Shown: piece by piece, positions 50,910 through 60,000 of the stretch
Numbering within the stretch: position 1 is the first letter of the stretch
How the letters are laid out: each line of letters starts with the position of its first letter
Source: Liolophura sinensis
Taxonomy: Eukaryota; Mollusca; Polyplacophora; Chitonida; Chitonidae
Length of the DNA: 60,000 nt
NCBI RefSeq assembly: GCF_032854445.1
Contig: NC_088301.1
Location: forward strand, 19,029,808 to 19,089,807
Direction of reading: 5' to 3'
The notes under the pieces: model-generated
Seen by the model: the letters and a program-made list of their open reading frames with translations, nothing else
Database searches by the model: none
Told to the model about the DNA's origin: nothing
Made by a program: the position numbers and the translations under genes

Positions 50910-51844
50910 GATGAAGTTTGCTAAAAGGCGAACATTTGCCTTTCAGTTATGAAGGGCATATGTGGGCTGCGTTGTCGTGAAGAGGTTTGTCAGAAGGTGA
51001 ACAGTTGTCTTGCGCCTATGTAGGGTATATGTGGGCTGCGTTGTCGTGATGAGGTTTGTCAGAAGGTGAACACTTACCTTCCACCTATTTAGGGCATATG
51101 TGGGCTGCGTTGCCATGAAGAAGTTTGCCAGAAGGCGAACACTTGTCTTGCGCCTATGTAGAGTATATGTGGGCCGCGTTGCCGTGAAGAGGTTTGTCAG
51201 AAGACGAACACTTGTCTTGCACCTATGTAGGGCATATGTTGGTTGCATTGCCGTGAAGAGGTTTGTCAGAAGGCGAACACTTGTCTCGCACCTATGTAGG
51301 GCATACGTGGGCTGCGTTGCCGTGAAGAGAGAGGTTTGTCAGAAGGCCAACACTTGCCTACCACCTATGTAGGGCATACGTGGGCTGCGTTGCCGTTAAG
51401 AGGTTTGTCAGAAGGTGAACACTTGCCCTCCACCTATGTAGGGCATATGTGGGCTATGTTGTCGTGAAGAGGTTTGTCAGAAGGCGAACACTTGCCCTCC
51501 ACCTATGTAGGGCATACGTGGGCTAAGTTGTCGTGAAGAGGTTTGTCAGAAGGCGAACACTTGCCCTCCACCTATGTAGGGCATACGTGGGCTGCGTTGC
51601 CGTGAAGAGGTTTGTCAGAAGGCCAACACTTGCCTACCACCTATATAGGGCATATGTGGGCTGCGTTGCCGTGAAGAGGTTTGTTGGAATGTGAACACTT
51701 GCCTTCCACCTATATAGAGCATATGTGGGTTGCGTTGCCGTGGGCATATGTGGGCTGCGCTGCCGTGAAGAGGTCTGTTAGAAGGCGAACACTTGTCTTC
51801 CACCAATATAGGGCATATGTGGGCTGCGTTGCCGTGAAAAGGTC
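50910..51844 (+). repeat. 69-bp minisatellite (about 13 units)
   Basis: Unit: GGGCATACGTGGGCTGCGTT, GCCGTGAAGAGGTTTGTCAG, AAGGCGAACACTTGCC and TCCACCTATGTA. Units differ by 5-15%, with a deletion near 51735. The 69-bp period is 23 codons, so ORFs stay open on both strands; these look like by-products of the period. Confidence 0.95.
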
Positions 51845-51940
51845 TTATTTACGGCCTTAATCAACAGTAAAAAAGCGAAAAAAAATACTATAAACATTTT
51901 GATTTTGTAGTTTGTACCATATGATTTATATACATGTTTC

Positions 51941-52174
51941 GTGCCTCTGTGGCCGAGTGGTGTAGCACGCCATCACGGCGCAATGATCCTGGAGCCTATC
52001 ACCAATACGGTCGAGGTGAATTCAAGTCCAGCACATGCTTACTTCTTCTCTGGCCCCCCCTGGGAGGGTCTGCCAGCAAGCTGTGAATGGGTGTCTTGCC
52101 CGGTTTTATGCCACCATAATGCTGGCCGCCGTCGTATAAGTGAAATATTTTCGAATGTTGCGTAAAACACCAAA

Positions 52175-52204
<30 letters not shown>
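51941..52204 (+). mobile_element. near full-length SINE
   Basis: Head GTGCCTCTGTGGCCGAGTGG, body CACCATAATGCTGGCCGCCG, tail of at least seven AAAT units. It begins about 100 bp after the 69-bp minisatellite. Confidence 0.9.
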
Positions 52205-52205
<1 letters not shown>

Positions 52206-52309
52206 GTTTACACATGTTTCTTGGGCAATATAACCGACGGCTTTCGGCAATTTGAATAGGACGATTTCGTCGCTGGGGGCGTGTAATGTGCAACTATCTA
52301 TGCATTTAT

Positions 52310-52450
52310 ATGAAGAGTTAGAATAAAACCCAAACTGAGGTAAATTGATGGAGTATTTCGCCGGTTACCTCTGACCATTTGCCATTATCACGCTGTCATT
52401 GTTGCCTTGGTTTTTCTCTTTGTGCTGCACGTCTTAGTTATATTGAATGA
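52310..52450 (+). repeat. interspersed repeat Y, copy 2
   Basis: Matches 10863-10995 (GTTAGAATAAAACCC, then CGCCGGTTACCTCTGACC, ATTTGCCA). A more diverged copy follows at 52945-53215. Confidence 0.6.
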
Positions 52451-52944
52451 TTTGACCATACCCTTTATAAATAGGCGCAAAGGCCTGAAACCGTGTTCGT
52501 GACATACTACCTAAGCGCATGTGCCGAGCTGTTCACTACTGTAGACAAGATTGACCACTGGGGCCTGTGCGATGCACGCATATAGTTTTGTGTAGGCTTA
52601 GCATCATCACTTGTGAACTCGGGCCCAACTTCTTAATCCGCATTCATCAATAAAATTGTTTCAGGTGTTGGATACAATAATATGCTGTACATACTTTGCA
52701 TAAAGAGAATACTTGTGTATAAAGCATGATTAGAAACAAAGATTGAGACAAACTCTTTTACATTGCTTCCGATCTGATCACCATGACGCCAGTGACCATG
52801 ACATTTCTGTACCGAATTTCCTAGTGGCACCCATATAAAGCGAACCTAGAGAGCGGCGCATCTTCAAATATTAACTTTGTATTCTTGAATAAACCAGGAT
52901 TCCTCGAGTAAGAATCACCTGGTCCATGTGCATTGTTTCCGCGT

Positions 52945-53215
52945 CCCTGATCATATAACGTCATGACAACACAGCATCTGAGGAATTGTAGACAAGTGAC
53001 GTCTAATGAATCACTGCAATGTTTTACGTAATTCTTATAAAGTGCCCATGGTGCTGGAGACTCAAAAGAATACTTTTCAACCATTTACAGGAACCATTAG
53101 AATAAAATTTTACTGAAGTATATACAATGTGCCTGATTTCAGAGGTTACGTGTGACCATGCTAGCACGCAAAATGTCGTCAATGTTCTTATTCTTCTTGT
53201 ATTTTATAACGATTG
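52945..53215 (+). repeat. interspersed repeat Y, diverged copy
   Basis: CATGACAACACAGCATCTG and GACAAGTGACGT match 10811-10860; ATTAGAATAAAATTTTACTG and GGTTACGTGTGACCATG match the following part. The spacing is enlarged by unrelated sequence. Confidence 0.45.
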
Positions 53216-53681
53216 CAGGTTGAGGTATATGTTTCGGTATTAAAAGAAATGGCATAGGGAAGGGAATTTTAGAAACAGACAATGATCTCTAACAAACGTC
53301 TATCCTTCTTATACGGTATTATGGACTGACAATTAACGTTTACCGACGAAAACCCCAAATAAATACATCGCGATTGAATATTTTAAATTCTTTAACAAAT
53401 GTAACTTCAAGTGATCACAAGTTACGTGTGATCACTTGCCAATTATCACATCACATGTCGATGTCAAAATCAAACTTCATCTTGTTTGCCATCATATTTT
53501 CTACTGTCAAATTTTTCTGATAATTAAGGGACAGTGATGTCCATTGTCCGTTTTTTGTTCTTTTTTTTGTTTGTTTGTTTGTTTGTTTTTACAGGGGGTG
53601 GGCAGTATTTAATTCACCGTTCGTTGCACACATCCATGGGCTATAACCATTATGCCCATATAGCATGACACAAGTTGGTAC

Positions 53682-53945
53682 ATGATGCATGCCAAGCCCA
53701 TCCCTAAGGAAGCCAGGAGTCATGGCTTTGCTAAACATCCGCTTGGAATCATTGTTCCTAAAGGCAGTGTTTACCATACCCTGCATGGCAGCAAGTGGAA
53801 GCTATACACTAACCTCACTGACAGCCTCGTGATATCTTTCTTCTGCACTGACCACTCAGTAAACACTGTCCAGTCGCCAGCTGTGAAGGATGCCCGCTAC
53901 AATTCCGGACACGTCCACCCGAACCAGAAACGCATGTGGGATTGA
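53682..53945 (+). CDS. unassigned protein-like ORF, possible terminal exon
   Basis: 87 codons, GC-richer than its surroundings, starting MMHAKPIPKEARSHGF, with KGSVYHTLHGSKWKLYTNL and ending YNSGHVHPNQKRMWD. An acceptor-like GTTTTTACAG lies at 53595, but stops intervene in this frame before 53682. No family is recognised; it may be a decayed transposon or retrogene piece. Confidence 0.3.
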   Translation: MMHAKPIPKEARSHGFAKHPLGIIVPKGSVYHTLHGSKWKLYTNLTDSLVISFFCTDHSVNTVQSPAVKDARYNSGHVHPNQKRMWD

Positions 53946-54022
53946 TGACGACGGCCCCGTGTTGTGTTCGTTTGTAAGCAATAACCTAAGTCATTTTGAG
54001 CATTCCGCGTAATGACATTATT

Positions 54023-54058
54023 AGGCTATTGTTAAGTGTTAACACTTAACAATGACCT
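54023..54058. repeat. 36-bp palindrome
   Basis: Perfect inner 26 bases centred on GTGTT|AACAC at 54040/54041; two mismatches in the outer part. Confidence 0.88.
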
Positions 54059-55145
54059 ATTTGTTATACAACTGAACCTGTCCGAGGTCTTAAACCTCGG
54101 GGAAAAAAATAACGATCGAGTGTACACATACAGATTGAGCCGGCCTAGTTCAATTCCATTGAAGGGAACCCTTTCGATCTCCCTGTTTTCGGCGGGCAAT
54201 GCACTCTCTATCCAGGGCTTGTAACATCGTCTTATGGGTTTTCGTGGCTTTCACACTTTAAGCACAAAGGCAGAAAACCGACGCCTTGCATTGAAAAAAA
54301 GTACCGCTGAACATACTACAGTCTACAGCATAAGCAGACTGCTTCCAGTTCATTTTGATTCTCACGATTCAATCGATCTCGTGTTCAAAATTTTACGTTG
54401 TTTTTAATGTTGACACGAAAGTGTGAATACCACGAAAACTCGAGTCGGGACGATATATTCCTAAGTCCCTTTTGATATTCGTTTTAATATTTTGCAGAAT
54501 TTGGGAATCAAGAAATAATGAAATTTATTCCCCCGTCCACATTTCCTCATCAATGTTTACAAAAAACGCGGAGAGCAAACAGTAATTAGAGCAGTAGAGC
54601 AGCCCCCACCCCCGGCCCAATGCGTTTAGCATAAAGTTACCTCCCTTTGCTACCGTACAATATGAAAGAACTACTGCTCTCCGGGATTAAAAAACGCTCC
54701 AACTACAGGACGGTCACGTGGTACGATTCCATTGGATCCCGTTTATAGCTATATTCTAATTGTATGTATATACGTGTACGGGATTTAAAGGCACTCAGTG
54801 CTGAATGCAGAAATACACACAAGGTCAACACAAAATAGATCTTAGCATAAAGCTTAGATTTTAAGATGTTTGTTAAAGTTAACCGTAACTCAGTGTCACG
54901 AACAGTAAATTTTAAACGCTCATTTTAATTTATGTCCACAGGCGTAAACTGATTTAAGCACATCGCAATTGTGGCATATCAAATTCAACTCCACTACACT
55001 GATGCTTCTTATATTGTGTCGTGCATGTCTTATTTGTCAATTTTAACAAATGCAGAAGACCCCAAAAATCTGATTATCCGACGCTTTGTGGGAGTAATAT
55101 CTTTCTGTATTAAGTCCTTAATGTTTCGATAGAAAGCTCAGGGTT

Positions 55146-55406
55146 GATTTTATTGATTTGATTGGTGTTTTACGCCGTACTCAAGAATATTTCACTTATG
55201 CGACAGCGGCCAGCATTTTGGCGGGAGGAAAACAGGCAGACTCCGATGGCCCATGACCATCCACAGGCTACTGGCAAACCCTCACGTACGGCCGGAGAGG
55301 AAGCCAGCATGAGCTGGACTTGAACTCAAAACGACCGCATTGGTAAGAGGCTTCTGGGTCATTGAGTCGCGATGACGTGCTAACCTCTTCGTCCACGGAG
55401 GCCCCA
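55146..55406 (-). mobile_element. near full-length SINE
   Basis: Reverse-oriented: GATTGGTGTTTTACGCCG, then CCATGACCATCCACAGG, AAGCCAGCATGAGCTGG, and the head CCACGGAGGCCCC. Confidence 0.9.
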
Positions 55407-55440
55407 TCAGAAATGATCGAAACCTACAACGCTGTTTTTC

Positions 55441-55876
55441 TTGGTGGTATCCACAATGATGCCTGGTATGAAGTACAAACAAGAGAATGCCAGGTTTGAA
55501 CTTGTCCCGTCAGGTAAATCCTCCTGGACAAGGCTATGTACACCAGCGTACTGGGTTTCGGCAAGGTCGGACAAAGGAATCTTCCTTTTTATCGTGTTTT
55601 CCGAAAAGTCTGCCAATAAACCGAAGTCTAATGTGCCGATTTCACCGGCACAGTTCTGCATGGCATTCAGCTGTTTTACTCCGAGAAAAGAGTTTGGCTA
55701 TCAGCGATATACCACACAGAGAGTAAAGCCTTACCAGACGGCAGTATCACCAACTCTGCGAGGAAATGCCTCGCAGCGGAGACGAGCGAAGGATCGGCAA
55801 GCCGGTCCAGTAGCTCCGGGAGACTGGGCGAAACGCTCGCCAACAACCCACCACCATCCCCCTCTTCAGTGAGCAC
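55441..55876 (-). CDS. two exon-like ORFs, unassigned
   Basis: 55876-55739 reads SLPELLDRLADPSLVSAARH to VILPSG and ends at a good donor (TCTG|GTAAGG). 55672-55441 follows an acceptor-like GTAAAACAG and reads AGEIGTLDFGLLADFSENTI through QEDLPDGTSSNLAFSCLYF. Both look protein-like, but the phases do not agree (donor phase 1, next frame phase 0), and the + strand is open here too (55441-55872). Possibly a pseudogene or transposon remnant. Confidence 0.28.
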
Positions 55877-56424
55877 GAGCGACCATATGCCAGCGGTGTA
55901 ATACGTTCAACAGGAAACGCAACAGATATCTGGCAGGCTATGTAGAGAAGAACGCACCAATGGCAATGTAGAAGCATTCGTTGGAGTCACTTGTTCCTCT
56001 ATTATTCCTAGTCCAGCGGCAGGTTTTGGTTACTTCTGCCTCATATCCGTTCGCTCGCGCCCACCCAGCCTAGCGCTTGCGGATATTTGTAATATCAACA
56101 GATGCCACAAGTAGCCCTACATTAATGGTGTCGATTTTGTACAGATGGATGCCTCGCCGGGGGGATTCCACTATTCAACATTTGGGAAGGGTGTCCGTAA
56201 GTGTTTTGCGATGCTACTTACCACATTATGAGGGAAAGGCAAGCTTATATTAGCTTGAGTAATAATAATGTCGTATAAGTGACATTCTCACTGGGAAGAG
56301 ATTTTTATCACGCACAAGAGATAGGAATGCGGATGCTCGAAAAGCACATGCTCAGTTGAAAGCTTTTATATAGTAAAGGACGAGGGATGAGAGGAGAACA
56401 ATTACGAAGTACCCATGTTATGAA

Positions 56425-56620
56425 TGCATTTATTGTTTTGATTGGTGTTTGATACTGTACTAAATAATTTTACAAATTAGGCTTCCAGTTTTATGCGACA
56501 AAGAAAAGGGAGTGCCCGGAGTATACCACCGACCATGCCTAGGTACCTGGAAACATTCTGATTTAAAGCTGCAGCCCAAACAGCAGGAGCTGGACGGATG
56601 AAGGCTATCAGTCATCCCAT
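56425..56620 (-). mobile_element. decayed SINE
   Basis: Reverse-oriented TTTATTGTTTTGATTGGTGT and AGTGCCCGGAGTATACC, then ACCGACCATGCC. Heavily mutated. Confidence 0.5.
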
Positions 56621-56929
56621 CAATAAGTATCAATTCAACGTCATGCATTACCCTTTGCCCTCTCCATACCGCCACAGAACAATCCAGTCCGATGCCTTTT
56701 GATTTAAAACTTTTAGGACACAAACCAGTAGATGATACAATGCAGTAACTTCTTCTTGCAAAAGCAGGTATTAATTGCGCTTTATCCACATCGGCACCAT
56801 CAACGCAATGTTCACATCTATTGATAAAACACTGTTACGTCTCTCAGCTGCCAATACAACTATACACTCTGGACATTGAGATGCATTTTCATCCACATTT
56901 GCATTTAATATTAAATACTGCACCACATA

Positions 56930-57065
56930 CAGGGTAAAATCAGAGCAGCGACATTCAGTGTGATACTAGGCAAATGGTCACATGTAACAGGGGAAATCCG
57001 GTCATTTGTCTACTTACTTCAGTTCAACTTTTATTGCGTCTGATCGTTTCCATGCTTAATTAGTA
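56930..57065 (-). repeat. interspersed repeat Y, inverted copy
   Basis: The reverse strand carries GCAATAAAAGTTGAACTGAA, TGTTACATGTGACC and ATTTGCC, in the same order as the other repeat Y copies. Confidence 0.45.
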
Positions 57066-57254
57066 GCAAATGGTGATCCACATTACATGTATATTCACAT
57101 CCACAGATAAGTTGGTGTAAATGGGATTACATGTTATAAAAGAATATTTCACTTACACGACGATGACCAGCATTATCATGGGTGAAAAAAGCCAGAAAAC
57201 TGTGCCAGTCAAAATTTGGGTACAAACGACCATAATTGTCGCCAAATTATATGA

Positions 57255-57800
57255 TGTAGGAGTCTGAAACTCGAACTTCATGAGTAACTTGCTGTGTGTA
57301 TGATGAAGCCTGGCATGTACCAAGTTCCAATTCTATACACTGAAAACTGCCAACGTCCAAAATGGCCATAATGTCAAGATTAAACGCAAGGGTTAGAAAC
57401 TCAGTGTGAGGTAATGCGAAGCCATGTATCAGGTTCAAAATCAGTAAGAGGAACCGTTTAAGAAAAAGACCAGGAAACTGGTGAAAACAATCAGCCATAA
57501 TTATTTTGTTAAAATTGAACTTAAGAGTCCAAAACTCTAACCTAATCTGTAACTTATGTTGAAAGCCATGTATCAATTTTTATTTTATTTTAAATAAGAC
57601 GAACCGTTTCAAAAAAAAATGTCCAGAAAGCTGTTAAAAGTCCAAAAAAATTGTCAAATATGTGTCAAAAACTCAAACTTGAACTGTAACTGTGAAGCCT
57701 TGTGCAAAAGTTTCAATACTATATCATGGGCTGCTTTAAAAGAAATATCTTTACGCACTGACGGACGAACAGACGTTCAAATCTCCCCGAAATCTCCTGG
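57255..57800 (+). repeat. degenerate repeat region ending in GACGGACG
   Basis: Three or four blocks with GAAGCCATGTATCA, GAACCGTTT and GTCCA(A/G)AAA-like segments about 130-150 bp apart, closing with CTGACGGACGAACAGACG, a common end of dispersed invertebrate repeats. Confidence 0.4.
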
Positions 57801-60000
57801 GTACCGATAGGGTACTAATGAAAACTATATCTGACGAGAAAATCCTGCATTTGATTGTTGCTTATGCTTATCAGTTCAGATAAAACTCAAATCCTGTTTT
57901 GTATAACAGAAGCATCCACATAAAGTGTAGGTATGGTAAATGACAAAAGAGAATCTGTAATCTGTTTCCAATAACGAAAAGACGAGTAATCCAAATCGCA
58001 ATTTGCATTCGGCGTCTAAAACTTATTTTTAAAACACTCTTAAACGACTCTTTAAAAGAAACGAATCTCTCTGGTATTGGTGTTGCAAGTACAAATTTGG
58101 GACATCTATATATGCAGTTATAGTCCTCGTTACTCTGCCTGTTTGTACGTACACACTTCAGCTAGGGGTTGGGGGAATTCTGATTTATATGGGTCTGTAA
58201 TCAATCATAGGTCTGTACGACATGTACTGAAAACCAGGGCAACAACCACTAATGGAGTATGCACAATAAATTTATGGGGACAAAAGTCGGATAAATATTC
58301 TTTGCGGCCGTGTGTAAATGCCTCATAATATCCTTGATTAATCTACTTATGAGTTGATCCCGAATTCCATCTCCGCCTCGGCGATATATTTATGTGTATT
58401 AATAATCGTGTCAGGTCCCATAAGAGGCCGGGCCGTCGAATATTTGACAGTAACAAATCAGAAATATGTAGGCAAATGCGTCTGGACTGTCTTAATCTGG
58501 TTTACGTATTACCACCTCGTTAAACTGCTGTCGCGAGACATGAAGGCGACGCCTTGTTCACACATCAAAAACCACGGTGTAACACTACACCAGATATAAA
58601 GCCTCGTTACTATTCTTTATTTCCTCTTGGGTAAACCAAAGACGTAATATTCTTGATCGTGCCTTCATGCACAACGCCCAGGTTACCAGATATGTCTACC
58701 GCCCAGTAACGTCATGCGACTTTATGCCGGTGCATGGATTCATACACCAGCAAAGACGGATTTCTTGGCTGGTGACAAGTCTTGTTTCTGGGTTTATGGC
58801 AGGGCGGTATAGGAAATAGAAGGAATGTTCTTGCATTCTGTAGATTGTTTTCAGTAATAAAATACAAAGGTCTCATTCCACACTTTTTGCCGGTACTCGA
58901 TGAAAAACCCTTGCAATCCGTGCCTGTTATTTTCTGCATCTAACTTATTGCCATTCCCTATCATCTCTCATTCAAAAATTTAAGGTTACACGACACTGTT
59001 TTCCAACAGGACAAGAGAATTTTGCGATTTTGAAAAAGAAACATTAATTCAGTCGCCTTACCATTGATATTTATGAATGTATTTTGGGGGTTTAGCGTCG
59101 CACTTCGAGCGTTCGAGGCGGACGCTCTAACTACTAGGCCACGGAAACGATCAGTAAATGTACAATAAATGCGTCATTTAACTCTCTTCGTTTCCGTTAT
59201 ATGGTGGTAAATTTCATTTACTTTTATCAAAGCATATTGTGTGAACGTTATCATAAATACATGCATGACTGAAGAGCCTCAGAAATTTAGTTGTATAACC
59301 GGCAGAAATTGAAGTCTTCAGTAATTATAACATTATCGAACTATGCCTGGAGGTTAGTACTACAGAAAGGGGCATCATCCGAGTAGGTCTAATTTACCCA
59401 GCGAGATGGAAAACTGAGCGATGTTGCTCCATTCCGCTTGTGGTCATTTGACAGGTTTTAGCAGATTTCTAGTCTACGCACATCATGACTTAACATTCAA
59501 TTCGTCCTAAGAGAAAATATATCAGTAGGCAACAAGAAAAACGAGATGTGTTCAAATAGTTTCCTCATTGGGATTCCATTATCTCCATCATTATAGCAAG
59601 ATATTCAAGTATCTACTGCAGAGCATTATTTATCATCCAACCGTTGTGATGTTTTGTGCCCTATTCAAAAATCTCGCATAAACAATTGCGGTCAGGTTTA
59701 GGCCTGGAAGAAAAGCGACATACTGTGCCGGCAACTACTGCATCTGGCCAAGTACCTCACACACATCCTGATGCAAAGTCAAGAGCTGGTGGCATGGGCT
59801 GAAAAAATCAACTACTATAATGCTGAATGTGTTAACTGGGCTGCATTGTACAGTTTGTATTTCGAAGGAATCACCGTGTAATCAAGACCTTTGTTGGATA
59901 CAATAATGCAATGGACCTGGCTGTTGAACTTATGCTTGGTATGCTGCTGACAGAACATTTCTCCACACCATGATAAGAACTGATTCTTTCGAGTTCGAAC
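57801..60000. other. right end of window, no recognisable gene
   Basis: Only a tRNA-like SINE head on the reverse strand at 59088-59150 (GTGGCCTAGTAGTTAGAGCG) is recognisable. 59700-59990 is somewhat GC-richer and may be part of an element or exon continuing past the window, but no frame shows a family. Confidence 0.45.

Noticed and set aside
50943-51372. Repeat-protein ORFs in the 69-bp array
   Set aside because: Open on both strands as a by-product of the 69-bp period, with frame breaks between units; no initiation or splice context.

Overview
This is AT-rich metazoan genomic DNA with interrupted genes, GT-AG introns and many interspersed repeats. The commonest repeat is a tRNA-headed SINE ending in (AATA)n, about 20 copies or fragments. 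That SINE body, together with the two genes found, suggests a lophotrochozoan, most likely a mollusc (inference). No bacterial, CRISPR or intact viral gene was seen.

Two multi-exon genes converge. On the + strand (about 510-10418) lies the 3' part of a gp130/Domeless-like class I cytokine receptor: three membrane-proximal fibronectin III domains, a transmembrane helix, a box1-like exon and a long last exon. That exon encodes about 11 tandem 17-residue repeats, seven of them with a tyrosine (YVPR/H). From 657 onwards the exons add up to 684 codons plus a stop with matching phases. The ligand-binding 5' exons lie before the window.

On the - strand (42476 down to 16565) is a complete seven-exon TIKI gene (TRABD2A/B family, a Wnt-inactivating membrane metalloprotease) predicted at 501 aa. 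It has a signal peptide, GTIH and GAGH metal-site motifs and a C-terminal hydrophobic anchor. One extra base in exon 2 (GGG at 41071-41073 on the coding strand) breaks the frame. Everything else is intact, so this is probably a sequence error or a rare allele.

The large TIKI introns hold most of the repeats: a ~61-bp minisatellite built from a SINE tail (19816-21445), a larger degenerate tandem array (21940-22620), several SINEs with target-site duplications and nested insertions, and a + strand terminal coding exon (40262-40422) of an unknown nested antisense gene. From 42.5 to 60 kb there is no recognisable complete gene. That part holds the presumed TIKI promoter, a 69-bp minisatellite (50910-51844), a TTAA-flanked MITE-like element (49892-50377), SINEs and a few unassigned ORFs.

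The most novel items are the tyrosine-repeat cytoplasmic tail, a minisatellite that has multiplied a splice acceptor just before a receptor exon (3628-3923), the TIKI frameshift, and the unknown nested antisense exon.
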